Shown here piece by piece: positions 32,822 through 45,949 of a DNA stretch of 64,000 nt. Location: positions 354,254,302-354,318,301 of the forward strand of contig CM068374.1 in assembly GCA_034769895.1 (NCBI GenBank), written 5' to 3'. The notes under the pieces are model-generated. The model was not told the origin of the DNA. It was given only the letters and a program-made list of their open reading frames with translations, and made no database searches. A program made the position numbers and the translations under genes. The stretch comes from Magicicada septendecula (Eukaryota > Arthropoda > Insecta > Hemiptera > Cicadidae). How positions within the stretch are numbered: position 1 is the first letter of the stretch; each line of letters begins with the position of its first letter.

Positions 32822-34081
32822 AAGCTTCGAGGCCACTGTGGTATTGCCAGTGTTTGCAACAGACCTCCCCTCCCTGCCTTTGCCTACATATAACTAAGTG
32901 TAACATGCGACAACGCTGGAGGGCGAGGGATGGGGAAGAGCTATTACTATTGTGTAACCTCAAAGCTTATTATGGTAAGTCTCGTACTATAGTAAGTTTC
33001 CTGAGCTGACGAACTCGCTCACTATTTTGAATAAGATACGTTTATCGTGAGGCGAATTTCAATATTAGACAATTGAGTGCAGAGAGATATTACTTCTATC
33101 AAATTACTAAGATACCAAGTTTGTGTTCTGAATAAAATTCCTTTTAACTTGATCTTCCACACAGACTTTTACAATTTTATTGAAATTTTGAGTTCTGCTT
33201 TTAGCCTATGATGCCTCTAAAGTTAACAAGTTTTCATGGTAAATGCTACATTTGGATTTGCATAAAATGCACTTTATTCAGATACCTAGCTGGATTTTTG
33301 TAATTTTTTTTTCAAATTTTTGTTCCCTTTTGTGGACCATGATATCCAAAATTTTAGATTTTTTAAAAAATAATCATGACATCCAGATATTGTATAAAAT
33401 TCTTTTTACTTTTTAATCCAGATATTGTATAAAATTCTTTTTAATTTGATACCCTGAATGGATTTTTGCAGATTGTAGAGCATAAATAAAAGTGACTAAT
33501 AAACTGAATAGTGGACCATCAAAGTTAACATTATTTCATTGATACATAGTTTTCTGAAGTAGAATTCAGTTATGGAGAAATTGTCATATTGTATATTAAA
33601 TTAGGTGTATATTGTATTATCAGATTGATAATTTTTTGTGCATGAAACATTTTTTATTATTTTAAGGACATTATGTATGTTTTGTAGAGACAATTTATAT
33701 CCAAACTTCTGAAGATGGATATATTATTATATATATTACCTTATATGAAATATATGTTAGGTGCATATAATAATATAAAAAGTTAGAGAAGAAATTTATT
33801 TAATTTGCCAATATAATACATACTCAATTACTGCAAGAAACTATATAAATCATCAAGAGTTACTGTCGAACAGAATAAGGGTAAATTACATGTGTATTTC
33901 TTATTTTTAAACATCTTTACATAACGTGCCTTCTAAAAGTTAACTTTTTAGTTTTTTGTTATCAGTCTCATCATAAAAGAAAATCCTCATTGTAAACTGG
34001 TTTCAGTTGTGAGTAGTGTTAACTTATGTTTTTATTCTGTTTGTGATATAACGAACTGCACTATGAGTGTTTAATTAACGG
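32822..34081. other. Non-coding stretch
   Basis: AT-rich. A degenerate duplication of GATATTGTATAAAATTC occurs near 33395 and 33420. No gene. Confidence 0.5.
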
Positions 34082-34093
34082 TCATATGTTAGT

Positions 34094-34331
34094 AATTATT
34101 ATTAAATGGTACTTTCACTTGTGAAACTTACTTGTTGATATTCCCTCAAACGCCGTTTTGGAGTTGTATTCTCCTTCTTCAGTGAGGTTTGAATACGGAA
34201 TGATTGTATTCGGAGAATACAACTCTGAAACGGCGTTTGAGGGAATATCAACAAGTAAGTTTTATAAGTGAGAGTACCATTTAATAATAATTATTAAGTG
34301 CTGTTAAAAAAGTAGTGATGAACATTCAAAA
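34094..34331. mobile_element. Short palindromic PLE derivative
   Basis: A 12-bp direct repeat TCATATGTTAGT (34082-34093 and 34332-34343) encloses a palindrome (34094-34296) and a 35-nt tail. The arms contain CTGAAGA on the minus strand (34176-34182) with stem GGAG/CUCC, and GAAACGGCGTTTGA on the plus strand near 34230. No coding capacity. Confidence 0.75.
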
Positions 34332-34374
34332 TCATATGTTAGTTATTAGTTTTTTATGGTTGAAGTTTAATTTT

Positions 34375-34458
34375 GACTTCTTTTGGGCCGTTAGGCCAGA
34401 GCGTCTTGTTAGATCTTGAGCCAGACGTTTGACTACAACTGTGGTAGTCTATCTTCAG
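34375..34458 (-). repeat. Fragment of a PLE-like terminus, cut by the hAT element
   Basis: On the minus strand: CTGAAGA (34452-34458), a long potential stem GACTAC/GTAGTC, AAACG, then TCTGGCTC. The same order occurs in the foldback outer arms (GAAACGTCTGGTTTTGC). The hAT target duplication lies in the CTGAAGAT core. The rest of the terminus would continue to the right of 38212. Confidence 0.55.
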
Positions 34459-37400
34459 CAGTGTCGTAGCTAAGGTCATGAGCGCCCAGGGCAAGATTTG
34501 AATTTTGCACCCCCCAAAACTTATTTTGTAGGAAGAGAAACAATACAATAACTTTAAAGTGTAATTTAAGTTATACATTTAATCATTAGATATAAAATTA
34601 GCTCTTACTTATTTTGTAGGAAGAAAAACAATACAATAACTTTAAAGTGTAATTTAAGTTACGAATATCCTCATACATTTAGGCATAAAGTAGATATGAA
34701 ATCACTGAAATTTGAAAATATGTTATAAGTTTACTTTTCTGGCTTTTTCTGAGGCCAATTTGTCAATCGTATGGTCTACATCAATACTTTTTGCAATGTC
34801 ATACTGAATCGATAGTATAGCGAGATTACTCAAACGTTCTTGACCAATCTGCGATCGTAAATAATTTTTTATTAATTTTAATTTGCTGAGAGATCTTTCA
34901 CAGCTGGCAGAAGTCACAGGTAGCGTCAATGCTAGGCGAAGAGCAATCCCTATATTTGGATAACTGGTCACTAAGCCATATTCTTCATGACAATTAAGAA
35001 GTGCAATGTAATCTGCATTTTTTAAATCAGGCAATAATGATTTTATTTGGTGGTTGTAGCTTTCAATCTCTAAACATAACTCGTTGGCATTTAAATCATC
35101 TTTGTATTTTAATGCGAGATCAGCTGCAGATTTATTTAGTTCTTCAGTGGAGGTTTCGTGTAACGAAAGTCCTGTTAGGAAACCAAAATCAGAAGCTACG
35201 GCAGCTAAACTTTGAAATCTCCATCCCATTTGCTGAATAAGTGTGTCCAGTACACAGTAAAGCTGAATTTTAAACTTTTGAAGTGGAGTCATTATGGCCG
35301 CATTATCCTTGGCCCTTTCGTCGAACATTGTTTTAACCTTTCGTTTATGCTTTTCAGAAAATTCCGGTTCTATCGATAGCTTGTTTGCTAGATTTCTTGC
35401 TGAATCAATACATAGCTCTATTTGATTTTTCCTGAAATCATTCAAAAAATCCACAAGGCCCTGCAAATGTTTTGATGCAACCTCAATGGACACGGTTTTT
35501 TCCTGTAAAATGCAATTAACATTGTCAATGCTTCTAAGAATATGATCCCATATGACCAATAAACAAATAAATTCAAAATTAATCATTTTTAAAATACTTT
35601 TAGCTGAAGATACAGAATCAGCTGTATATTTCCTCCTTTCATCACTTCCTTCTGCAATGGTATATAATATTTTTATTATTTGCGGTAGTTGAGTATGTAA
35701 TGAGTGAATTGAATGATATTTTGATGACCATCTCGTATCAGAACGACCCTTCAAACTCAATTTTAAATTTGATAAAGCTTGCCAACATTCAATCGATCCA
35801 GAAAAATAATTAAAAATATTTTGCACTGTGCCAAAAAAGTAGTCATTTCTGGTGTTACACAAGACGCATGAACTCCAACTAAATTTAGTGAGTGAGCACT
35901 ACATGGTAAAAATCTGGCATGTTCATTCAGTTGTAAGATTCGCGCTTGAACACCTTGATATTTACCCGCCATGTTAGCGCCATTATCATATGACTGTCCC
36001 CTACAGTCTGATAGTATAAGACCATCTTTGCTTAATTTATTTACAATTTCATCCGTAAGTCCACTGCCGGTTTTTTCATCAGTTTTTATAAAAGCTAAAA
36101 AACTTTCTTCAACCGTACACTTTCCATTATTTGTATCTACGTAGCGCACAATTTCTGACATTTGTTCTTGGTGACTGATATCTGGAGTACAATCAAATGA
36201 GATACTGTAATATTTTGCTTGCAGGAGTTTCGCCATAATTTTATTTTTGACTGCTGATCCTAGTGCAGAAATTACTTCATTTTGTATAGTTGGTGAGAAG
36301 TAAGAAAGGCTTCCCTTTGTAATAGAGGACACGTGTTCTTTCATTTGTAGATTATGCTTGGCCAGGAGCTCTACAGTACTCATAAATATACCAGATTTAC
36401 GATGTCCTATTTTTTCGACTCCACCTCTCAGTGCCAGGTTGTTTTTGGCACAAAACAGTACCATGTCTATTATAACCTTTAGAATGTATCTCCACTTTTC
36501 TTTTTCTGCAGATATTCCACGTTGCAACTCATCGTCTAAGGTTTTACCTTTTATAAGTCGCATTTCCATTTCTTTCCATGTTACGTAACATTTACGGTGT
36601 TCTGCAGAGTTCTTGTGTTCACCGATCCTTGGATTTAAATGTTTCCAATCACGAAAACCTTTTGAAAAAATTGTTTCTTTCGTACCGAATAATAAGCAAG
36701 GAAAACAAAAAATAGATTTGGCATTTTTACTATAAATGAGCCACTTCCTCTCTATTTTCTCATTATTTGACAAAGTCTTCTGAAACCAATCAGCTGAAAA
36801 AGTTCTGCCATCATCAGTCATTGAAAACCTAAAATCGCAGTTTTTTCCTTGCTCTGGTCCACGTTCAATGAGAAAACACCTAACCTTGTCATCTATCTGG
36901 GGCCATGACCTAGGGTCATCATAATTTATGCACTTTGACTTATCAAAATCAGCATCTTCGGAATCCAATATATCTAATATCGGTTCAACGCCTGAAAGAA
37001 AAGGCAATTATAAAAATATGAATGCGGTTTCACACGATGATACAAAATAGTAGCTTTTGCCCGCGGCAAAAACACAAAAAAACTATCGAGAGTCTATTGT
37101 ATAGGTACCAAACCAAGTACCTAACCTAATATAATAAATTAGTCAATGCATACCATAATTTTGTTTTGCATCTGAAGCTGCTTCATCGTCAATGTCACTT
37201 TTGTTTTTTTTTTCGAGTCTATCCAGTTGGGGGGGTATCAACATCTTCTATAGGAGAAGCTGTGGGGTCAGTTTGTAATTGTGATGTACTACCCGCGCTA
37301 TCTTGTTGTCGATAATATCCATTTATTTATTGTATGGGCTAAATTTTTTTGTTCTTCTTTGCATGCATTTCTGATCTTTCGTAATTCGGCACCAGACGGT

Positions 37401-38204
37401 TTTTTCGGTGGTGGCATTCTAGATAAACAAAGATAATAACTTAAATATCTCGACTAGGTTGGAAATACTTTCAATGTTTTGTGTTCACTTCACAAATAAT
37501 TAAAATAATATAAGTATTAACTAAATCTTAACTTACTTTTATCGCACTATAACACTTTATCTACTTTATAACACTTATCTACTTTTTCTACTGACGACAT
37601 ATTTTTTACACTTTTCACTCGTAAGTTTTAGCTAAAAATGAAAATAGCGTCGTTACATCGCTCGATCCATCGCACAGTGCTGCCAATGCTACGGTAATAA
37701 ATAACCGCGTGCTAGTCAGTCGAAACAAGACAATTTCAGACCAATGCAAATTTTGGCGGGCAGAAATAAATTAATTAAAATTAATAAATTAATAATAAAA
37801 TGTTATTTTTTCTATTATAATATCTAAATTTTCCTATCATTAAAATACTATAAGATTTTTTGCTGCGCTATTAGTCTGAAATTATCTCATTTCGACTGGG
37901 TCCAGACATTAAAACTCCCAGTTTCATTACAGGTAATATGAAAAATATAGTGTGTGGCATGGGATAAAACATGATTTCAGACTTCGGGTGATGCCAGCCC
38001 TCGCTTCGCTCGGGCAGTCAACACTAACCCTCGTCTGAAATCGCCTTTTAGGCGCTATCGTAATCAAGTGCAAGTTAGCATAAACTCGTGTTTTAATTTT
38101 GGGTAAGTTCTTAATGTGCCCGTGCCCCAGTGGCTCGCAGGCTGCGGGTCTGCGAGTGCGCCCCCTTGAGGTTTGCGCCCCCGCGGCCAGCCCCTACGAC
38201 GCTG
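34459..38204 (-). mobile_element. hAT DNA transposon, complete ends
   Basis: 3746 bp flanked by a perfect 8-bp duplication ATCTTCAG (34451-34458 and 38205-38212), the hAT hallmark. Ends are CAGTGTCGTAG at left and the inverted CAGCGTCGTAG at right, followed by related GC-rich subterminal DNA. It contains a single transposase gene on the minus strand. It sits in the first large ABCC intron. Confidence 0.93.
34723..37417 (-). pseudogene. hAT transposase (TTF-type zinc finger, ZMYM1-like), decayed
   Basis: First exon starts at ATG 37417 (MPPPKKPSGAELRKIRNACK), has frame breaks near 37300 and 37240, and ends at a donor (37154). A 162-bp intron follows to an acceptor before 36991. The main exon holds a TTF-type zinc finger (FCFPCLLFG ... 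GEHKNSAEH), the DUF4371-like segment and RNase-H-fold transposase residues (SFDCTPDISHQ; YDNGANMAGKYQG). A one-base shift near 35840 splits it; the frame then runs to 34723 with the hAT C-terminal dimerisation region (LPVTSASCERSLSKLKLIKN). With three or more breaks it cannot encode an active enzyme. Confidence 0.88.
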
Positions 38205-38212
38205 ATCTTCAG

Positions 38213-38340
38213 CGCTTATGTAGATTCTGTCAGAAATAGATGCGGTAATTCATTGGGGAGATTGGAGAAAAAAAGAAGCTGCAACAATACATATATCTAT
38301 CTTGATACCATGAAGAAGAAGAAGCTGCCCAATATTTGTT
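38213..38340. other. Right flank of hAT insertion site
   Basis: Presumably the other half of the PLE-like terminus; not well conserved. Confidence 0.3.
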
Positions 38341-39290
38341 ACAGAAGATAGTTTTCTTCTTTTGATAGTTCCTATCCGTTTTGGATGTTGGATATCATAC
38401 AGACTATTTTAACTTTCTGCACTGCTGCATGGAATAAGTCAGTTGTATTCATGCTAAACCAGGTCCTTAAATTTCTAAGCCATGAGATTCTCGGTCACCC
38501 AACTCCTCTCTTTCCAAGTACTTTTCCCTGTAGTATGGACTGCAGTAAGTAAAATCTCTGTTTATTTTTCATGAGATGTCCCAGATACTGAAGCTTTCTT
38601 ATCTTCACTGTGTTAATAACTTCCCTTTCTTTCTTCATCTCTCTAAGAACTTCAACATTAGTTATATGTGCTGTCTATGAAATGATATTATACGGCAAAG
38701 CCACATTTCGAAAGATTCCAATTTTTTAGTTGTGGTTGTGGTCAATGTCCAAGATTCTACACTGTAGAAGAGGACCAAGAATATGTAGCAGTGTAAAAGT
38801 CTCATCATTGTGTGTATTATTAAATCGTGACTTTTTAATAAATTGCTGATTCTAGTGTACACTGCTCTTGCCTTTTCAATTCTGCTCTTTATTTGTTGAG
38901 AGTGGTCCCATTGTTCATTGACTATGTAAATTTGCATACATGTTCAACTGGCCTTTGGTTTATATTAAGGGTGCAGTTTATGAACTCGTTCATAGATACA
39001 ATCATTAGCTTTGTTTTATTAACATTGATGTCTAGACCATATGTACAGCTGCTTTCTGTCACTCTATTCATTAGTTGTTACAGTTCCTCTAAGCTCTCTG
39101 CTAATATGATGGTATCATCCGCGTAACGTATGTTATTTATTCTTTCACTGTTCAGAGAGATTCCCACATCACATTCATCTAAAGCTTCTCTAAAAATACC
39201 TTCCAAGTAGATGTTGATAAAAGCGGAGATGTATACATCTGGACAAGCCTTTACCAATCCAAAATTCCACCAGTCGATGCAGTCAATATA
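38341..39290 (-). pseudogene. LINE reverse transcriptase fragment (RTE-like), minus strand
   Basis: Minus-strand translation, with frame changes, gives RT palm (INNIRYADDTIILAES, YADD near 39115-39126), then TKLMIVSMN, SRIEKARAVYTRISNLLKS, the thumb segment SVESWTLTTTTTKKLESFEM and the tail KIRKLQYLGHLMKN ... GKVLGKRGVGRPRISW. This is the 3' half of an endonuclease/RT LINE common in insects. The 5' half is absent. Confidence 0.8.
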
Positions 39291-39729
39291 AGCAACCAGC
39301 GTAAGTCATTAGAGTTACTATTATCACTGTCAGGATGAATAGACCACTGAAAATAGATTACTGCAGTTGTAGCTGAAACTTCTGGCTGAAGATCAAACAG
39401 CAGTTCACGTCAAACATTCATTACACCAAAATTAAACCATTTTACTAAATTTTGTCTTTATTTTGTTTATGGATACATTAAAATGAAATAGTAATCATTC
39501 AGCAAAATAATAAAATTCGATTACAGTGGTTTTAGAGTATGCTAAAGAATATGGATTGTCTTTCAAAAAATTATGTCACTTATACAGACTCTTATGCTGA
39601 AATCAGAAGCAGTTGCATTCAAAACAAAGTGGAAACAAATATTTCACTTCCCTGTTTCATTTTTTCTCTTTTTATTATATTTTGTTAACAATTTTATCTT
39701 TATGGTAGTGATGTTTTTGTTGCTGTTAG
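39291..39729. other. Intron end upstream of the second ABCC exon
   Basis: No element recognised. The last bases (TTTTGTTGCTGTTAG) form a good splice acceptor. Confidence 0.5.
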
Positions 39730-39887
39730 ACGCCTCTACTGTATTTGATACAAGGTGAAATAGAACCATGTTCAGGGGAAGTAACTGTACGTGGACGTAC
39801 CGTGTATTGTCCTCACACTCCTTGGCTTCTGCCCGCAGCGACTGTTAGAGAAAATATTGTCTGTGGGAAACATGTTAATGAACAAAG
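39730..39887 (+). CDS. ABC transporter subfamily C, NBD1 Q-loop exon
   Basis: 158 bp between TTGCTGTTAG and GTAAGG. It continues the Walker A exon in frame (TPLLYLIQGEIEPCSGEVTV) and ends RENIVCGKHVNEQ, the region that in MRP proteins reads ..TVRENILFG... The stretch YCPHTPW occupies the place of the conserved Y-x-S-Q-x-P-W, so the Q-loop glutamine, which couples ATP binding to the membrane domain, is His here. Exon size and phase (ending two bases into a codon) fit the next exon exactly. Confidence 0.85.
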
Positions 39888-41127
39888 GTAAGGTTAGTGT
39901 GACTACAGTGACTACAGCAGGCTTCTGTTCTGTCAGTTAATTTTGAATTAATAACTCAAATTAAACTAATGGTGTACTGTGCAAACTGTCTACACAGTTT
40001 TTTATTTACATATTTACAAAAAAATAATAAATAAGAAATATAGGTAAACAATAAAGAATATAAGAACTTTACTACATAAAATTTATCACTTTTTAGTATA
40101 ATTTAAAGTGTATTCATTGCCAACCAGGGGCACAGAGGACTGGTTTCTGGGAGGTTCTGGGGGAGGTTTTTGATTTTTGTGGATAACACTACAAAAATGA
40201 AAAGAAAATGAACTTAAGATGTGCTATTTTCTTTGTTGTAAGCAAGAAGTTAAATGTAAACACATAAGGGTTAACTTGTTAGTTATATAAAATTTAATGA
40301 CGATGACATCTTACATTAAAATAGAAATTAAAAAAAGAAAAAGTAACCAAGAAACTGCCATAATGTTTTTTTGTATTTTCTGTATATATGTTGATAGTGT
40401 TACATGTTTCGTGTGAATTTTTTTTAAATTTCGCCGTAATGAGAATGTGTCTTTAAACATCTGCAGCAGGTGGAATTAAATAATTGTTCTCATTTTTGCA
40501 ACAGGCATGAACCAAAACGAGAATTTTTTGCAAAATTTTACGAACATTAGGGGTTTCGAAAACAACATTTCAGAATCACACTTATAGCGTGTCCAAATAC
40601 ATGGTTAGCTGTAGATAGTTCTGAATGCCAAGTTCAGTCTTAGGTCTACATACCCTTTGTATAAAATAACATACACATTTTAAAATAAAATTTTAACAAC
40701 TGATTTTTTTTTTGAATGTTAATAAAGCACAAAGGAAACTGATCAAGAAACCAGGTACCTCTTGTCTACTTTGCAAAGAGGACATAACCTTAAAAACTAG
40801 TATAAAAATATAAACCAACCCTCAACCACCAGACAACTAACAGTGTTAACACCAAGCAGTTTCATGCAAAAAACGGCAATAACATACTGCAATTAAAAAT
40901 ATCTATAGCATAATAATTAATTAGCCTAATTATTTAATTTGACTTATATGACTCCATTTTTGCGAGCAATTTTTTCAATTTTTTCCATTTCCTTTTTTCT
41001 TTATCTCTCAAGGGGCGGGGATGTTAACTCCCAAAACTCCCTTTGTTGCACTACTGATGTCAACTTATTTACATTTACTTGATACAATGCTAAGCAGCTT
41101 TTGTAAAATACAGTAATTTCTCCATTA
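39888..41127. other. Intronic non-coding stretch
   Basis: AT-rich intron sequence up to the Harbinger element; no gene recognised. Confidence 0.5.
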
Positions 41128-41964
41128 GGCTGCACCTACATTGGACACAGAAACATTAATGTCCGATAAGGCACGGTTGACGGAGCATGCTTTCAACAAA
41201 ACAAACTGCTTTGTTTCTTAGAATGTGCCTACACTGGGCACGTCGGTCCGTTCCGGCAACTCCCCATGACGTCCGATGCCGGCCCGCCGCCGGGTCAGAA
41301 CAACTTGGTTTGTTTCCAATCCGGCAGCCTGTTCCGTGCCTCGCTAAGGAAACTAAAAATGTAATTTGAAAATACCAGCAAATGTGCAATTGTCAACAGA
41401 GACTTTCTAATTGAACTTGTTCGTGATGAACCACGTCTCTGGGATCAACGAACAAAGGCTTACCATAACAGAGAATTGAAGCCTGTCCTGTGGGAAGACA
41501 TTGGAAATAAATTACACATAACTGGTAAGTTTTGTTTGTTTCTTTATGTTTGTTTATTGAAAATATTTAAAATACATTCTATATTTTTACATTAAATTTT
41601 AAAACATATTATTTTGAAAAAGGTAGGCTTATACCAAAAAAATAACCAGTGTAACATTGGAATACCGTACAGCATTTGTGACAGTTATATCTGATATTGT
41701 AAGATATTGTATACAAATTATTAAAATTGTATCTTCCAGTCTTCCTACTGATCTGTGACAAAAATTAAACAACAAATTACAGATCTAAAAGTTTAAACTT
41801 TAAATATAAAAATTAAGGCACTTCTCTAAAAGTTAAGTGACAATTGTTTTGTAAAAATTTTCAGTTTTAGGTTGAAAATTTGAGAATCTATGTGGTCATG
41901 TTGATTCTAGTATTTACATATATAGTATTTTCTAGAAACAATAGTAATATTATTAATTATATAT

Positions 41965-44634
41965 TGTAATGGGACGAGCACGTATGGTTTAAACCCCACT
42001 GTGGAGTTCGTCAATTTGTGTCGTAACTGGATAAGTGTGTCTCGTTATTTTCACACAATGTAAGCCTATTTGTTGCTATGAACGGGTATGTTCCTCTGTC
42101 TTTACTCTCTTAGGTCGTTTTAATTTACTTCAATTATTTAAATATCTGAGATATTTGGAGTGGTGGGATATAGTGATTTAATTAACTAATATTAACTTAT
42201 CTCTCTAAAAAATATCAGTGTTAGTGTACTTGAAACTTAAATAATTAATGTGTTATTCTGTAATTTCGTTCAACCCTATTATACCTTGAAGAGAATTATG
42301 TATAATTTTGTATTTTAACGCTCTCTCTTTGGTGTCGGAGAATTCTGCTATAAGCGCTGTAGTACCGGGTCAACGAAACTTAGAGGTTAATTCACTGTTT
42401 AGGTTAACCAATTATTCTATACTTAGTCAGTTACTTTTTTATTCCCAACTCATTAAATAATACTCCAAATGACAAGATTTTGCAACTATACAAAGGTTCT
42501 TTATTTGTTTACTTCTTCAACATTGAATGAGATATGTTCCAACTGGCATACACAAAGGCTATAGATTGCGTGAATCGATTATTGATCAGTCCGATACTTT
42601 ATTTAGATTCGGTTATATAGTGTGTTTTAGTTTGTAATTAACTTAATTCAGGGTGTGAAGGTTCTTGTAACTGTGGGGAAGATTAAAAATACATAGATAA
42701 GAATGCAAGATTTACAAATTTGAAGTGTTGTGTAGTTAATATGATTTATACAATAATAATTTACCAGACTAGAACGAAGCGAATCGTGTGGGCTGTTGGT
42801 TGATAACTTCACTGTTCTGGATGACTATGTTGTACGGTTTTCTTTCTTCGGATGTTAATAAAATGGAATTCTTGTCCTGTTCACCTCGGAAATACAGCTC
42901 CCTAGGTTGATTTACTGCCAGACTGGTTCCTTCTGTAATTTCTGGATCCAAATACGTTCTTCTCTCGTCTGAAGTAATTGATGATGTTCCGTGTATTTAT
43001 AAGGTTATGAGTTCCAGTGTAGTGTATATTATTGGTTGTGATACAGTTAACTCTTTATATTGGGTTTAATATATTGTCAACTCCTTTCGGAAATGGGACA
43101 ATTCAAGTCCTTCCTTGTAGAACCCAGTTATTTATTTTTTATTGTGATATCATACTATAGCCTCGTTTGGTTAAACTGTACTGGCAAGAGTCAAGAATAT
43201 TATCATTAAACTTTTGTGTTTTATAAGAGGATTAAATAATTTAGAATATTCCGATTATCTTAGACGTTTCTTAGATTTTTTAATCTCATCACATTCAGAT
43301 CATAAAAGGCAATAATTGAAAATCAACAACTTCTTCATTTCCTGTAGTCCATAGCAACCCATTATTTTTCTTCCTTCTCCATGTTTTGTATATAGTGTTT
43401 ATTTCATATATTTTTTGTCTATTCCTTATTAATTTGCTATCATATCGGAATATAACTTTACCGATAGTTGGTTTATTATTTTCTACATATATTCTGCTGG
43501 TTTTTTGATATGAGCCTGTTTCTTTTATATTTACTACTTTTTTCGATATCAAACGTTATCAATCGATATCATGGCATTGTGGCATTATCATAATTTGTAT
43601 AAATTGAGATGGTTTATTATATATCATTATTTATTTAATGTGTTTTCCTAGCTCTTCGAACCGTATTCATTAATTATTATTAACTTACGTACCTAACCTT
43701 TATGTTATGAGTAGTTATATAGTGTTATTGGCTGTTAGGCCTTTTATTGTATACGGACCTACCTTTGTTTATAACTGGTGAACAACTATAGCCCTTGTAC
43801 ATAAATTCATACATATAATCAAATCTTAACTATTAACATTTACATAAACAATTATTCTTTTTCTTCGTATTGTTTAAATTAGCAGCCATCCTTACTATTT
43901 CTTTTATGAATTTGCTAACTGCTATAATTTTTATTGTTCGACTAAGCTTTTCGTCATCACTGACATCTTCAGGTCTTAAACAACTAAGACCTGAAGATGT
44001 CAGTGATGACGAAAAGCTTAGTCGAACAATAAAAATTATAGCAGTTAGCAAATTCATAAAAGAAAAAATTATTCTTTTCATATCTAATGACAATTTTATT
44101 TTGATCTATGGATCACATATAAGAAAATTGAAATCTATTAACGCTAACTAGCTGCTTCCCACATCATTCTATAACAGTAATTGAATAATACCTCTTGTTT
44201 CATTACCTTTCATTAACTCAACAAGTAATTGGTATAACATAACATAAACTTTATCATAACATTCGTTGTCACAAAATAATATCATTTAATTCAAAATCCT
44301 TACTTGCTATTGCTATAAGGTAAATTATTGTTTCATTTTTGTTTACTTTCATGGTCATTTACTTTGACAATTTCTGTACTATTCTACTTCTTACACTTCT
44401 CATCAGTATCATATTGATTTACTTTTCACTGAACATAGATCATTAACTATTGTCTAATTTACAGGTTTGTTTATTCTCGTTATTTCTACCTTGCATCCTT
44501 ATTTATCTTTATCTATAATTGTAAATGTAATTATTAGACTTTTGTTTTATCATGGGGTTAGATATTGACTTGCTTATTATTTTGTTAATATAATATTTAT
44601 GTAACATGGATGACAGCATTTCTGTTGCGTTACA
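41965..44634 (-). repeat. Probable solo LTR nested in the Harbinger element
   Basis: 2670 bp starting TGTAATGGGACG and ending GTTGCGTTACA, so the ends are TGTAA..TTACA, flanked by ATAT on both sides (41961-41964 and 44635-44638). A minus-strand core promoter TTATAAATACACGG lies at 42994-43002. A short minus-strand frame follows it but resembles nothing. No internal retroelement genes. It contains a PLE palindrome (43898-44065). The length is similar to the Gypsy LTRs at 4645, but I see no clear sequence match. Confidence 0.55.
43898..44065. repeat. 168-bp near-perfect palindrome (PLE-like terminus pair)
   Basis: The left arm TTTCTTTTATGAATTTGC.. and right arm are inverted complements with a loop of about 14 nt around TTAAACAACTAA. 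Both arms carry the core: CTGAAGA at 43991-43997 with GTCA/TGAC stem and GAAA at 44011 (plus strand), and the mirror copy on the minus strand (43966-43972). Two mirror-image open frames here are artefacts of the palindrome. Confidence 0.85.
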
Positions 44635-45949
44635 ATATTGTTAATATTATGTATTATGTTGATTAAGACTTTCATTAAACTATACCAAAACTACATTGCT
44701 GGATACATTACATTATCAAATTAATTTTTATTGACATTAATCAATAATTTCAACGCAAAAGATGCCTTTTTGTTCATAGAAAGATGAAAATAGGTCGGTT
44801 ACGTCAATTCAAAAAATTAGTGATTTAAAAACAGAACAGAACTAGCGAATAACTACTAGAAAAGTGCCAGAGTTAGTACTTAAAATAATAGTTCTGTGAC
44901 TTATTTTAAACATGAGTGTCCTGCCATGGCACTGCACCAGGTCCATTGAAGTAGGATTTGAAGGCATTTTGAATATTTTGAGCTTCTTTTGTAGATCTAT
45001 TGAACTGTTTAGTAGGCACGAGAGATGCGGCTTGTTGTTGTTTATAAAATTCCAAAGCTTCTTGTAGGTTTGCAGGGTTGTAAGAGCCTTCCATATCAAT
45101 AATCAAGTTGTGTAGTAAACAAATACACTTTACAATTTTTTCTGCTTTCTCTAATTCTGTTTCTATCGCCTTGCCCAGTAAGAACCACTTAGTAGTCATA
45201 ATACCGAAAGCGCATTCTACGCATCTTCTAGCCCGAGAAAGGTGGTAGTTGTACACTCTTTCTTCGTGTGACAATCCCTTTCTGGAAAAAGGTTTCATGA
45301 GGTATGTTTTAAGAGGGTAGGCATCGTCACGAAGAATGACAAATGGCATCTCTGACGCGCTCCCTTCAAATGCAAAGGGTTTGGGTAACGTGTTTTGAAA
45401 GTTTTCTAAACATTTGTATACGCTAGAGGCAGAAAAAGTTCCGCTATCACTCTGTTTTCCATATCCACCGACATCTATAAAAATAAAACGGCACCGAGAT
45501 CTGCGACGCCTTGCAGCACTATGGAGAAAAACTGTTTATAGCAGTAATACATGGTCCCACTATCTTTAGGGCACTTGATCCTGACATGCTTTCCGTCAAT
45601 ACATCCAACAACATTAAGGAAATTCCATCTTTCTTTAAACCCTGATGCAATCTCTATGAATTGATCATGAGGGGGAACTGCCATGTGCCTTGATGAAAGA
45701 CGTTTCCATATTGCATCAACAACCGAACCAATAATTTTACCTATAGTATAATCATTCATTCGAAAAACCTGGCTCAGGGCACGAAATGACATTCCAGTTG
45801 ACAAAAACCTGTAACAATAGCTGTTTCCTCAAAATCCTGTATATTTAAAATACAAAATATTAAGACATAAATACATAATATTAAGACATAAAATACAAAA
45901 TGTTTATTATAAGAACTGATATTAATAGAATATTATTATATTTATTAAT

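Noticed and set aside
43833-44151. Two nearly identical 86-93 codon frames on opposite strands
   Set aside because: They are the mirror image of each other because the DNA is a palindrome; no protein is implied.
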